Shown here piece by piece: positions 55,885-64,000 of a DNA stretch of 64,000 bases (the stretch's first letter is position 1; each line of letters opens with the position of its first letter). Made by a program: the position numbers and the translations under genes. The notes under the pieces are model-generated. The model did not search any database. It saw only the letters and a list, made by a program, of their open reading frames with translations, and was not told the DNA's origin. Origin of the DNA: Martelella lutilitoris (GTDB lineage Bacteria > Pseudomonadota > Alphaproteobacteria > Rhizobiales > Rhizobiaceae); NCBI RefSeq assembly GCF_005924265.1, contig NZ_VCLB01000006.1:310001-374000 (forward strand), given 5' to 3'.

Positions 55885-56170
55885 CATCCGGGTGAAGAAG
55901 TCGGCTTCCATATTGCACTCCACCTCCACCGACAGGGATGGCGCCATATCCATGTCGATGGTCTTCTGGATCGGCGGCATGCCGCGGCGCACCTGCATTT
56001 CGATCGGAACGGACAGTGAAATATGCACCCCGACATCGCGCGCTCACGCCCAGGCGGCATCGGACATGCCGGTCAAATGGATCAAGAGATGCTTGTCGGT
56101 GTCGCGCGGGATCAGCTTATCCAGTGTCTCACGCATGCCGAGCGAGCCGACGATTGAAGGTCGACCCGTC
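55885..56170 (-). pseudogene. Amidohydrolase-family gene remnant
   Basis: A fragment of about 95 residues reads SIVGSLGMRETLDKLIPRD, then HLLIHLTGMSDAAWA, an in-frame TGA, VHISLSVPIEMQVRRGMPPI, MDMAPSLSVEVECNMEADFF and TRMRGT, where similarity stops at the IS5 junction. The pattern matches the central region of cytosine/guanine deaminase-type (chlorohydrolase) amidohydrolases. Both ends are lost. It marks a gene once present here. Confidence 0.65.
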
Positions 56171-56254
56171 GCGATACTTGTCGAAGCAAACCGCTGACAG
56201 TCGCTGCCGTTCAGGCATCAATGAGCGTGACGCATTGTCCTTTCCCGGCCGGCG

Positions 56255-56986
56255 TCAGCCGATGACAAGGCCGAGCCCCGCTGCTGCGAGAACGCTCCAG
56301 ATGGCGTAGAGCACCTTGATGCGGGAAACGCGGCCGCCGAGCAGGCTGCCGAAGGCCAACCCGCAAAGCATGGCGGGAAGGCACCAGATGATCAGGTGCA
56401 GGGTTTCCGTCCGCGCATAGTAGCCCGTGCTTAAGAACCATGAGAACCGGCAAACGCCGATACTCAGGATGAACAGGCTGATCGATGCCCTGAACGTCCT
56501 GTGATCCGGCAAACGCCGCGTGAGATAGACAGAATAGATCGGACCGCCGGTACCGAACAGTGCGGTAAAAATACCGCCGGACAGACCTGCAGGGATTGCC
56601 CAGCGGCTCGATACGGGACCGCCGGCCGCCCGCCTGAGAAAGTTCCAGCCGGAATAGGCAATCAGGAAAACGCCGAGCGTCAGCCGCAAGGCGCGCTCCG
56701 GCGCATAGTGGAAGACCATAAGCCCGAGCACGATACCGACCGCGCAAAAGGGCGCAAGCCGGGCCAGTTCAGCAAAGTCCGCCGATTTTCGGCCACGCAC
56801 GCCGACGAGGAAGCCGGCCAGAATATCGAGCACCTGCATCACCGGCGAAGCGGTGGTGATCGGCATAAAGAAGGCGAGTAACGGCAGCGCGGTGATGGTT
56901 GAACCGAAACCCGTCAGCCCGTAGACGGCATAGCCGAGAAAGATGACCGGCGCCGCCAGAAGGAACGCATCCGGTTGCTCGAGCAT
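56255..56986 (-). CDS. TauE/SafE-family anion exporter
   Basis: A multi-pass inner-membrane protein of 243 residues with about eight hydrophobic helices and the family repeat motif, GLTGFGSTITALPLLAFF in the first half and LSGGIFTALFGTGGPIYSVYL in the second. Family members export sulphite, sulpho-organic acids or related anions. It is last in the operon, three bases after the acyl-CoA synthetase gene, which links it to acyl-CoA catabolism. The anion is unknown. Confidence 0.88.
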   Translation of the reverse strand: MLEQPDAFLLAAPVIFLGYAVYGLTGFGSTITALPLLAFFMPITTASPVMQVLDILAGFLVGVRGRKSADFAELARLAPFCAVGIVLGLMVFHYAPERALRLTLGVFLIAYSGWNFLRRAAGGPVSSRWAIPAGLSGGIFTALFGTGGPIYSVYLTRRLPDHRTFRASISLFILSIGVCRFSWFLSTGYYARTETLHLIIWCLPAMLCGLAFGSLLGGRVSRIKVLYAIWSVLAAAGLGLVIG

Positions 56987-56989
56987 GGC

Positions 56990-59119
56990 TCAGCGACTGG
57001 ATGCTTCAGGCGGCGCGTCGTTCAGGATCATCACGCAGTCCACCACGCGCGGCCCGCTCTTGCCGACAAGCACGGGGTTGAGATCCAGTTCAAGAAGACG
57101 CGGCGCCATCGCATCCGCCCATTGAGACAGCTTCGCCAGCAGTTCGGCGATCTCGTCGCGGTCGACGGCCGGCTTGCCGCGCACGCCGTCGAGGATCGCG
57201 CCCATCCGCAGTTCCGAAAGCATGAGGGCGGCCTCATGGCGGTCAAAGGGTGCCTTGCGGAAGGTGACATCCTTCAGCACCTCCACGAGCACGCCGCCAA
57301 GACCGACCATGACGATCATGCCGAAAACCGGATCGCGGCTCACGCCGACGACGAGTTCGACATGACCTTGCGACATCTCCTGAACAAGGATGCCGGAAAG
57401 GCGGGCCTTCGGCATGTTCTCCTTCGCCCGCGACACCAGTGCCCGGTACCCCTCTCGGATCGCGGCTTCGCTGTCGACGCCGAGAATGAGGCCTCCCATG
57501 TCCGACTTGTGCAGGATATCGGGTGATTCGACCTTCAGAGCGACAGCGCCGCCATTCCCGCGCCACAGGGCGACGGCAGCATCCTCGTCTCCGGCAAGCG
57601 CGACGTTGGCCATCGGAATGCCGGCGGCGGCAAGGAGAGCGGATGCCTCGACCGTCGGCTGGACGCCGCTTGGGGCCGTGGGCATGGGCGGCGAGAGGCG
57701 TGACTTTTCCGGGCCGACGTCGGCTTTCCGCTTGCTTTGCCCGTAGCGCGCGAGTGCTGCTGCGGCCTCGACCGCCCGTTCTCCGGCGGAAAACACCGGA
57801 ATGCCGAGCGCTCCCAACCCCTTCACTGCCGTCTCTGGCGCGGCGACCCAGCAGACCAGGAACGGTTTTTCCGTGCTGTCCCTGATCTCGGCGAATATCT
57901 TCAACAGCGCGTCGACATGGCCGGTCATGAGTTGCAGCCAGACGATTGCGACATCAATTGCGGGATCGTCGAGCATGGCAACGACAGATTCACTCAAGAG
58001 TTCCGGCCGGGCAACAAACTGACCGGTCACATCGACCGGATTTCCGGCAGCGCCGAAGGCCGGCATTACCGATGCGAGTTTTGCTTGGGTTTGTGTGCCG
58101 AGATGGGGAACGGAAAGCCCGACCTCCTCCGCGCGATCCGCCATCATCACGCCGGCGCCGCCCGATTGCGTGGCGATGCCGAGCCCGTTTCCGCCGGCGC
58201 GGCGCGGCTGGCAGAATACCTCCATCATGTCCAGCATCTGCTCCTCGTTGCGCGCGCGAAGGATGCCATATTGCCGGGCCACCGCATCGAAAACCGCATC
58301 GGAGACCGCCAGCGCCCCGGTGTGCGAGGCGGCGGCGCGCGCGCCGGATTCCATTCGCCCGACCTTGGTCAGAATGAGCGGTTTGCCGAGTGCGCGACAG
58401 TTCTGCGCAAGCTTCACCAGCGCCTCGCCATCGGAAATTCCCTCAAGGTAACCGGCGGCGACCTTGACGCGCGGATCCTCGACGACCGCCATCATCAACT
58501 CGGCAAAGTCGAGGTCGGCCTGGTTCCCGGTGTTGACGAAGTAGCCAAGACCCAGCCCGCGCCTGCGCGCCAGCGCCGCGATCGCCGTGCCGAAAGCGCC
58601 GGACTGGGTGACGAAGGCGACCGGGCCCGCCCCGGTCTCGCCGTCCGCATACTGGCTGAACGTGGCATAGACGTTTTCAAAGGCGTTGATGAAGCCGAGG
58701 CAGTTGGGACCGAGCAGGATCACGCGGGCCGCTTTCGCCGTGTCCGCGAGTTCCCGTTCAAGCGCCTTGCCGTCCGGCCCCATCTCGCCGAAGCCGGAAC
58801 TGAAGATGACCGCTGCGCGGGTGCCTTTCCTCCCCAGTTGCAGAACGCAATCGCAGACGAGCGCCGCCGGCAACGCGATGATCGCCAGATCGGCGGCATG
58901 CGGAAGCGAGGCGATATCGGGATAACAGGCAAGCCCCGCGATCTCACGGTATTTCGGGTTTACCGGAAGGATCTCGCCGCCATAGCCCTTCTCGATCAGG
59001 TGTTTGAGCGGACGCCCGTTGACCTTGGAGAAATCGGCCGAAGCGCCGATGACGGCGACTGACCGCGGGTTGACGAGCTGTCGGATGACCGCCGCGCGGT
59101 CGGGGTTCATGAACGTCAT
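56990..59119 (-). CDS. NDP-forming acyl-CoA synthetase (acetate-CoA ligase family)
   Basis: A cytoplasmic enzyme of 709 residues. Domains: CoA-binding Rossmann (about 10-145; SVAVIGASADFSKVNGRPL), two succinyl-CoA-ligase-like flavodoxin folds (about 150-460; FVTQSGAFGTAI, and the phospho-His in AASHTGALA) and a C-terminal ATP-grasp (about 485-705; VALKVESPDILHKSDMGG, DPVFGMIVMVGLGG). The linker SKRKADVGPEKSRLSP is low-complexity. It activates an acid to its CoA ester, or works in reverse, or is a fused regulator; there is no GNAT domain, so it is not the Pat acetyltransferase. It is coupled tightly with TauE. Confidence 0.88.
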   Translation of the reverse strand: MTFMNPDRAAVIRQLVNPRSVAVIGASADFSKVNGRPLKHLIEKGYGGEILPVNPKYREIAGLACYPDIASLPHAADLAIIALPAALVCDCVLQLGRKGTRAAVIFSSGFGEMGPDGKALERELADTAKAARVILLGPNCLGFINAFENVYATFSQYADGETGAGPVAFVTQSGAFGTAIAALARRRGLGLGYFVNTGNQADLDFAELMMAVVEDPRVKVAAGYLEGISDGEALVKLAQNCRALGKPLILTKVGRMESGARAAASHTGALAVSDAVFDAVARQYGILRARNEEQMLDMMEVFCQPRRAGGNGLGIATQSGGAGVMMADRAEEVGLSVPHLGTQTQAKLASVMPAFGAAGNPVDVTGQFVARPELLSESVVAMLDDPAIDVAIVWLQLMTGHVDALLKIFAEIRDSTEKPFLVCWVAAPETAVKGLGALGIPVFSAGERAVEAAAALARYGQSKRKADVGPEKSRLSPPMPTAPSGVQPTVEASALLAAAGIPMANVALAGDEDAAVALWRGNGGAVALKVESPDILHKSDMGGLILGVDSEAAIREGYRALVSRAKENMPKARLSGILVQEMSQGHVELVVGVSRDPVFGMIVMVGLGGVLVEVLKDVTFRKAPFDRHEAALMLSELRMGAILDGVRGKPAVDRDEIAELLAKLSQWADAMAPRLLELDLNPVLVGKSGPRVVDCVMILNDAPPEASSR

Positions 59120-59129
59120 GGTACTGACC

Positions 59130-60347
59130 CTAAAATGCCGGAATGTCGGTCTGCGCGCGCCCGAGAACGAGCGCGTGAATGTCGTGGGTGCCTTCGAGCG
59201 TGTTTACCGTTTCCAGGTTCATGAGGTGCCGAATAACGTGATACTCGTCGGAAATACCGTTGCCGCCGTGCATGTCGCGGGCCTGGCGCGCGATCTCCAG
59301 GGCCTTGCCGGCATTGTTTCGCTTCAGCAGCGAGACCATTTCCGGGCTGGCCTTGCCCTCGTCGCGCATCCGGCTGAGATGCAGACAGGAGACCAGGGCG
59401 AGCGTGATTTCGCTCTGCATGTCGGCCAGCTTCTTCTGGATGAGCTGGTTGGCGGCCAGCGGTCTGCCGAACTGCCGGCGCTCAAGCGCATAGTCGCGTG
59501 CGGCATGCCAGCAGAATTCGGCGGCCCCGACAGCCCCCCAGCAGATGCCGAAGCGGGCATTGTTGAGGCAGCTAAACGGCGCGCCGAAACCACGGGCCCC
59601 CGGAAGCCGGTTTTCATCGGGCACGAAAACATCATCCATGTGGATCTGGCCGGTCGGAGAGGCGCGAACCGAGAACTTGCCCTCTATCTTGCTCGTTGCC
59701 AGCCCCTCCATGCCGCGCTCGAGAATGAATCCGAGCAACGCGCCCTCATCGTCCTTGGCCCAGACCACCATGACATCGGCGATCGGCGCATGGGTGATCC
59801 AGGTCTTCGACCCCGTCAGCCGGAAGCCGCCATCCACCTTGCGCGCGCGGGACTGCATGCCCGAGGGATCGGAGCCGTGATCGGGCTCGGTCAGGCCGAA
59901 ACATCCAAGCTTTTCCGCACGCGCCATCGCCGGCAGGAAGGTTTCGCGCTGGTGCTTTGATCCGTAGAGATAGATCGGGAGCATGCTGAGCGTGCTCTGC
60001 ACGCCGAGCGCCGAGCGATAACTTGTGTCGACGCGCTCGAATTCGCGCGCAATCAGCCCATAGGCGACATAGCTGATCCCGGCGCAGCCAAAACCATCGA
60101 TGGTCGCGCCGAGGAAGCCGAGTTCGGCCATTTCGGCCATGACCTCGATATCGAAGCGTTCGTGACGGTTTGCCTCCAAAATCCGGGGCATCAGGCGTTC
60201 CTGCGCATAGTCGCGGGCCGCGTCGCGGATCATGATCTCCTCGGAGGTGAGCAGGTCCTCAATCCGGAACGGATCCTCCCAGTCAAATCGGGCCCCCTTC
60301 ATGCGCGCGCGATCAAGCACATCCGCCGGCGGTTGGTGATACGTCAT
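59130..60347 (-). CDS. Acyl-CoA dehydrogenase, glutaryl-CoA-dehydrogenase-like
   Basis: A flavoenzyme of 405 residues. FAD and substrate regions [15 protein letters not shown] and [18 protein letters not shown] are typical. The catalytic base is Glu385 in [15 protein letters not shown], at the position used by glutaryl-CoA dehydrogenases. The start follows GGAGGGGGAAACAG. It is the second gene of an enoyl-CoA hydratase/dehydrogenase/acyl-CoA synthetase/TauE operon. The substrate may be glutaryl-CoA or another short-chain acyl-CoA. Electron transfer would go via ETF. Confidence 0.9.
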   Translation of the reverse strand: MTYHQPPADVLDRARMKGARFDWEDPFRIEDLLTSEEIMIRDAARDYAQERLMPRILEANRHERFDIEVMAEMAELGFLGATIDGFGCAGISYVAYGLIAREFERVDTSYRSALGVQSTLSMLPIYLYGSKHQRETFLPAMARAEKLGCFGLTEPDHGSDPSGMQSRARKVDGGFRLTGSKTWITHAPIADVMVVWAKDDEGALLGFILERGMEGLATSKIEGKFSVRASPTGQIHMDDVFVPDENRLPGARGFGAPFSCLNNARFGICWGAVGAAEFCWHAARDYALERRQFGRPLAANQLIQKKLADMQSEITLALVSCLHLSRMRDEGKASPEMVSLLKRNNAGKALEIARQARDMHGGNGISDEYHVIRHLMNLETVNTLEGTHDIHALVLGRAQTDIPAF

Positions 60348-60398
60348 CTGTTTCCCCCTCCTTCTTCTCGCACTGCTGGCCCGTCCTCCAGTCCCGCC

Positions 60399-61193
60399 TC
60401 AAAACCTGTCGCTTTCCGGCTGCGGGCCGAATTGCGGTTCCCGTTTTTCGAGAAACGCCGCCACGCCCTCCTTCTTGCCAGCAGAGGCAAGGCAGATCTG
60501 GAACCAGCGGTGCTCGTAATCGATGGCGTGATCAACGGTCATGTCGGCGCTGCGGGAGACGGTATCAATGACCGCGCGCACCGAAACAGGCGCCAGTTTT
60601 GACAGGCGATCGGCCAGCGCCTCAATCGCGCCGTCGAAAGCATCCCCATCCACGACCCAATCGAGGATACCGAAACGCTCGGCTTCAGAAGCATCGATCC
60701 GTTCGCCCAGCAGGATCATCCGCATGGCGCGACCGCGTCCGACAAGGCGGGTCAGCCGGGCCGTGCCGCCATTAGCAGGCAGGATTCCGATTCTCGTCTC
60801 CGGCAACCCCACAACTGCGTTGGCAGACGCGATGCGCAAATGGCAGGCAAGCGCCAGTTCCAGCCCGCCGCCGAGCGCAAACCCGTCAATCGCGGCGACT
60901 GTCGGAAAAGGAGCGGTTTCAAGTTTGCGGGCAAGCAGGCGGCGGGCGCCGAAATCGATTTCGCTCCACTGCGTTCGCTTCTGCATTTCGCGGAGATCGG
61001 CGCCTGCGGCAAAGGCTTTTCCGCCGGCGCCGCGCACAACGAGAACCCGGGTGTCCGCAGAAAGCCGAGAGACTGCATCAAGCGCCTCCGAGATCAGATG
61101 ATTGTTGAGCGCGTTCAGCACATCGGGCCGGTTGAAGGTCAGATATGCCTTGGGACCGTCCTGCCGGAATCTGATTGTCTCATACTCTGCCAT
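60399..61193 (-). CDS. Enoyl-CoA hydratase/isomerase family protein
   Basis: 264 residues with the crotonase fold. The oxyanion hole is in GGKAFAAGADLREM and in ALGGGLELAL. Both hydratase glutamates are present, one in GGGLELALAC and one in LPETRIGILPANGGTARL; PANGG replaces the usual PGAGG. It is the first gene of the operon and is followed 51 bases later by the dehydrogenase. It should hydrate the enoyl-CoA made by that dehydrogenase. Confidence 0.88.
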   Translation of the reverse strand: MAEYETIRFRQDGPKAYLTFNRPDVLNALNNHLISEALDAVSRLSADTRVLVVRGAGGKAFAAGADLREMQKRTQWSEIDFGARRLLARKLETAPFPTVAAIDGFALGGGLELALACHLRIASANAVVGLPETRIGILPANGGTARLTRLVGRGRAMRMILLGERIDASEAERFGILDWVVDGDAFDGAIEALADRLSKLAPVSVRAVIDTVSRSADMTVDHAIDYEHRWFQICLASAGKKEGVAAFLEKREPQFGPQPESDRF

Positions 61194-61400
61194 ATGCCTG
61201 CCTTTGGAAACTGGCCCGGATCACCGGCACGTTCATAAAACCACCCGATAATCTGTCATCTTGACGCTCCGGTTCCCGACAGACCGTCAACGGGAATTTC
61301 ACCGGCGCTCAAAGCAGCTATCAGGTCGAGGTAAAAACAGTCCAATTTATTTTGGGCAGAATGATTATTCACAAATTGAATAATACTGGCATCACACGCC

Positions 61401-62306
61401 TTAAAGCGACTCACATAGCGCGATCAGGTGATTGCGCAGCCACCGATGCGCCGGGTCTGTTTTGAACGTATCGTGCCAGATCAGGAAAACAGGAAATTTC
61501 GGCGTTCGGACCGGCGGCGTATAGGTCTTCAGGCGAAAATGATCGGCATAGATATAGGCCATGCGACGCGGAAGCGTTGCCAGAAGGTTGGAACGCTGCA
61601 CCACGGTCGGCATCGAAAGAAAATGCGGGACCGTCAGGGCAATCTTCCGTTTCAGTCCGCGCTTGTCGAGCGCCAGATCGATCATCGGACGGGATTTGCG
61701 CCGCGGCGTGATGACCGCATGCTGGAGCGCAAGATAGGTCTCCAGGGAAAGCTGCTCGCCGATCGCCGGATGATCGATCCGCGAGAGCGTGACGAGGTCT
61801 TCCGTCAGCACGCACCGGCTTTCAAAGCCGTCTCCGCGCAGGGCGAAATAATCGAGCGCGAGATCGACCGTACCCTCCCTCAGCTCCCGGGTCAGCGACG
61901 AACTCAATTCAGGGCGGATCTGGATGTGAATGCCGGGCGCGGCCTCGGCAAGCCAGTCGATGAAACGCGGGATCAGGACGGTCTCGCCATAATCCTCGAC
62001 CGCGATCACGAATTCCCGGCTGGACTGGGAGTGATCGAAAGTCTCGTCGCTGCGAAACCCGCGTTCCAGCAGCTCCAGCGCCTGGCTTATGGGATCGCGC
62101 AGCGACTTGGCGCGGGCTGTCGGCACCATGCCGCTGCCCTCCCGCTTGAAAAGCGGATCTTCCAACGCATGCCTCAGTCGCGCCAAGGCATTGGAAACGG
62201 CAGGCTGGGACAGGTTGAGCCGCAATGCCGCCCGCGAGATGCTGCGCTCCGAATAGATCGCGTCGAAGATGAGTAGCAGGTTGAGATCCATCGATCGAAG
62301 ATTCAT
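61401..62306 (-). CDS. LysR-type transcriptional regulator
   Basis: 301 residues: an N-terminal winged helix (MDLNLLLIFDAIYSERSISRAALRLNLSQPAVSNALARLRHALEDPLF) and a C-terminal periplasmic-binding-like effector domain (about 90-300). The ATG at 62306 has GAGAGG ahead and starts at the conserved MDLNLL; an earlier frame extension is unlikely. It is divergent from the thiolase gene and lies just upstream of the acyl-CoA operon on its own strand, so it may control both. Closest group: NodD/nahR-like LTTRs. Confidence 0.9.
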   Translation of the reverse strand: MNLRSMDLNLLLIFDAIYSERSISRAALRLNLSQPAVSNALARLRHALEDPLFKREGSGMVPTARAKSLRDPISQALELLERGFRSDETFDHSQSSREFVIAVEDYGETVLIPRFIDWLAEAAPGIHIQIRPELSSSLTRELREGTVDLALDYFALRGDGFESRCVLTEDLVTLSRIDHPAIGEQLSLETYLALQHAVITPRRKSRPMIDLALDKRGLKRKIALTVPHFLSMPTVVQRSNLLATLPRRMAYIYADHFRLKTYTPPVRTPKFPVFLIWHDTFKTDPAHRWLRNHLIALCESL

Positions 62307-62350
62307 CACGCCTCTCAGTGGCAATACCAGAATATTCACAAGATCAATAT

Positions 62351-62369
62351 TTTCTATCATCTATAGAAA
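62351..62369. promoter_or_regulatory. Operator-like palindrome in the LysR-thiolase gap
   Basis: Perfect 7-base arms TTTCTAT and ATAGAAA with a 5-base spacer in an AT-rich part of the divergent gap. It fits a LysR-type binding site near the thiolase promoter. Confidence 0.55.
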
Positions 62370-62452
62370 CTAGACAAATACAAGCCGCCTGCGCACCCTG
62401 ACGCCTGAAATACGGGCTGCCTGCAAAAAGGGCAGACCTGGGAGGAGACAAA

Positions 62453-63661
62453 ATGCGCGGAAAAGTGGCTATCGTCGGCTATGGCAGAACGCCATACAGC
62501 CGGGTGAAACCCGGCGAGCAGGTTTATACGGTTGATGAGTATATCGCCTGGGCGGCGGAACTGGCGCTGGAAAGTGCCGGCATGTCGAAATCCGATTTCG
62601 ATGGCCAGGGCCTCGGCGTTTCGCACGCCGAAGTCGCTCACACCGTGAACTGGTCGGCGGCAACGGCGGAAAACCTTGGGATCAGTCCCAACGCCCTGAT
62701 CCGCGGCGACCAGGGCGGCTGTTCGGCCACGTCGATGCTGATCCGCGCCGCTGCACTGATCGATGCCGGCGTCATCGACCGGGCGTTGATTGTCGGTGCC
62801 GACACGCCGCTTTCCATGCCCTCGATCGCACCCGGACTGCCGCTTTCGCCGGAACGCACGCGCGGTGTCTTCTGGGATTTTCAGGGGCCGTTCGGGGTGA
62901 TGGGGGCCACGGCCCAGTTCGCCCTCGTGCTGCGTCGTTACATGCATGAACATGAGGTGACTCCCGAGCAGCTCGGCAAGGTCGCGGTTTCAAACCGCTA
63001 TCATGCCTCGCTTAATCCGGGCGCCATCTACCGCAAGCCTTATACGCTTGATGACTATCTCGGCTCACGCATGCTTTCCGACCCGATCAGACTCTTCGAC
63101 TGCGTGCCGATCGTCAATGGCGGCCTGGCCTTCATCGTGACGTCGGCCGAAACAGCAAGATCGATCACCGACAGGCCCGTCCACGTTCTGGGTTTCGGAG
63201 AGACCAACAATTTCTACGCCGGTTCGAAAGTGTTTCCCGATGTGACGGTGACCGGATTTTCGCAATCGGCACCGCGCGCCATGGAGATGGCCGGGGTGAC
63301 GCATGACGACATCGACTTCCTGCAGCCCTATGACGATTACCCCTTCATTTCGATGATGACGATCGAGGATTGGGGCTTCTGCAAGAAGGGTGAAGGCGGC
63401 CGTTTCATTGAGGAACACGATCTTCATTTCGACGGAGACTTCCCGCTCTCCACAGACGGCGGCCAGCTCTCCGGCGGTCAACCGGGCGGCGCCAATGGCG
63501 GTTTCATGCCGCTGGTCGAGGGCGTGGCCCAGCTTCGCGGAGAAGCCGACGGACGCCAGGTCAGGGATGCAACGGTCGGCGCGGTCTGCGGTTTCGGCGG
63601 CATACCCTACGGCCGCCCCGGCCGCAGTTGCATCTCAGTCATTCTCGGATCGGAGGCCTGA
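62453..63661 (+). CDS. Thiolase-superfamily protein, SCP2/lipid-transfer type
   Basis: 402 residues with a thiolase fold. A nucleophile-site candidate Cys90 lies in GDQGGCSATSML. The later motif where many relatives have GHP reads LSGGQPGGANGGFMPL, so the conserved His is a Gln. The C-terminal GAVCGFGGIPYGRPGRS takes the place of the usual second Cys-loop. It is followed 3 bases later by a DUF35 OB-fold gene, the standard partner of Ltp2-type aldolases and some thiolases. It could be a thiolase or a retro-aldolase on acyl-CoA. Confidence 0.82.
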   Translation: MRGKVAIVGYGRTPYSRVKPGEQVYTVDEYIAWAAELALESAGMSKSDFDGQGLGVSHAEVAHTVNWSAATAENLGISPNALIRGDQGGCSATSMLIRAAALIDAGVIDRALIVGADTPLSMPSIAPGLPLSPERTRGVFWDFQGPFGVMGATAQFALVLRRYMHEHEVTPEQLGKVAVSNRYHASLNPGAIYRKPYTLDDYLGSRMLSDPIRLFDCVPIVNGGLAFIVTSAETARSITDRPVHVLGFGETNNFYAGSKVFPDVTVTGFSQSAPRAMEMAGVTHDDIDFLQPYDDYPFISMMTIEDWGFCKKGEGGRFIEEHDLHFDGDFPLSTDGGQLSGGQPGGANGGFMPLVEGVAQLRGEADGRQVRDATVGAVCGFGGIPYGRPGRSCISVILGSEA

Positions 63662-63664
63662 ACC

Positions 63665-64000
63665 ATGAACGCTTTGCCGAAAAAGCCACTGCCCGAGATT
63701 TCCGACCTGACGCGCCCGTTTTGGACGGCGGCGCGCGAGGGGCGGCTCGTCATGCAGAAATGTCCGCGCTGCGGCACGGTTAATTTCCAGCCAAAACCAT
63801 GGTGCATCGAATGTGGAGAACGCGCACTGGAGTGGGCTAAAATGCCATCCGAGGGCACCGTCTACTCCTACACGATCTCGCATTCCGTCGCCATGAACTA
63901 TCTCGGCTGGCAGGAGGAGCTGCCGGTGGTGATGTGCCTCATCGACATTGATGACGGCGCCAGAATGTATGCCCAACTCACCGATATTGTCGCGGAGGAC
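63665..64000 (+). CDS. Zn-ribbon OB-fold protein, DUF35 (partial)
   Basis: The first 112 residues of a DUF35 protein, cut by the window end. A rubredoxin-like zinc ribbon (CPRCG and CIECG) is followed by an OB-fold (KMPSEGTVYSYTISH, PVVMCLIDIDDGARMYAQLTD). It partners with the upstream thiolase-like protein, as in ChsH2/Ltp2-type complexes where the DUF35 chain binds acyl-CoA. The start ATG at 63665 is 4 bases past the thiolase stop, which shows coupling. Confidence 0.85.
   Translation, partial: MNALPKKPLPEISDLTRPFWTAAREGRLVMQKCPRCGTVNFQPKPWCIECGERALEWAKMPSEGTVYSYTISHSVAMNYLGWQEELPVVMCLIDIDDGARMYAQLTDIVAED

Overview
The window is chromosomal DNA of a GC-rich alphaproteobacterium of the order Hyphomicrobiales (Rhizobiales), most likely Rhizobiaceae or a close relative. 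The evidence is a rhizobial-type L-rhamnose locus (rhaR-S-T-P-Q-K opposite rhaD-I-U), a lipoprotein resembling Brucella Omp10, a CpdR cell-cycle regulator, a ROSE RNA thermometer in front of a small heat-shock gene, and a small RNA of the MmgR/suhB family. There is no rRNA, so the genus is not called.

Layout. 1-1.7 kb: end of a sugar ABC transporter (permease tail, then its binding protein). 1.9-3.4 kb: PepSY protein, cytochrome b561 and a membrane-anchored LuxR-type regulator. 3.4-14.7 kb: complete L-rhamnose uptake and catabolism locus around a divergent operator region. 14.9-16.9 kb: two aldo/keto reductases. 17.3-22.0 kb: a second sugar ABC transporter (binding protein, MalF- and MalG-type permeases, MalK/UgpC-type ATPase). 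22.1-25.0 kb: a TRAP transporter. 25.4-36 kb: mostly housekeeping and envelope genes (EAL phosphodiesterase, tRNA-Leu, Omp10-like lipoprotein, 5'-nucleotidase, hemH, SPFH/NfeD pair, kpsF, galU). 36.1-43.5 kb: glutamate synthase, with gltB and gltD separated by a vapBC toxin-antitoxin pair and a ybjQ gene. 44-45.1 kb: threonine aldolase. 45.3-47.9 kb: a bufferin-type RiPP operon (DUF2282 precursor, DUF692/MNIO enzyme, DUF2063 partner, DoxX membrane protein). 47.9-54.4 kb: small heat-shock gene with ROSE element and RpoH promoter, hydrolase, hisN-like phosphatase, mmgR-like sRNA, N-formylglutamate amidohydrolase, cpdR, tRNA-Val and a diguanylate cyclase. 54.5-56.2 kb: a graveyard of IS66, IS3 and IS5 fragments plus a broken amidohydrolase. 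56.2-64 kb: an acyl-CoA catabolic locus with a TauE/SafE exporter and a divergent LysR regulator, running into a thiolase/DUF35 pair cut by the window end.

How the parts work together. The three large catabolic regions each pair uptake with degradation or regulation. Rhamnose enters through RhaSTPQ, is handled by mutarotase RhaU, isomerase RhaI, kinase RhaK and the aldolase/dehydrogenase fusion RhaD, under the DeoR-type repressor RhaR. Three composite palindromic (BIME-like) repeats sit inside these sugar operons, two of them exactly between the binding-protein gene and the membrane or ATPase genes, where they could set different mRNA levels. The most interesting special systems are the bufferin operon (predicted copper-binding modified peptide), the mmgR-like sRNA, the ROSE/RpoH-controlled heat-shock gene, the vapBC module wedged in the glutamate synthase operon, and the acyl-CoA/TauE locus.
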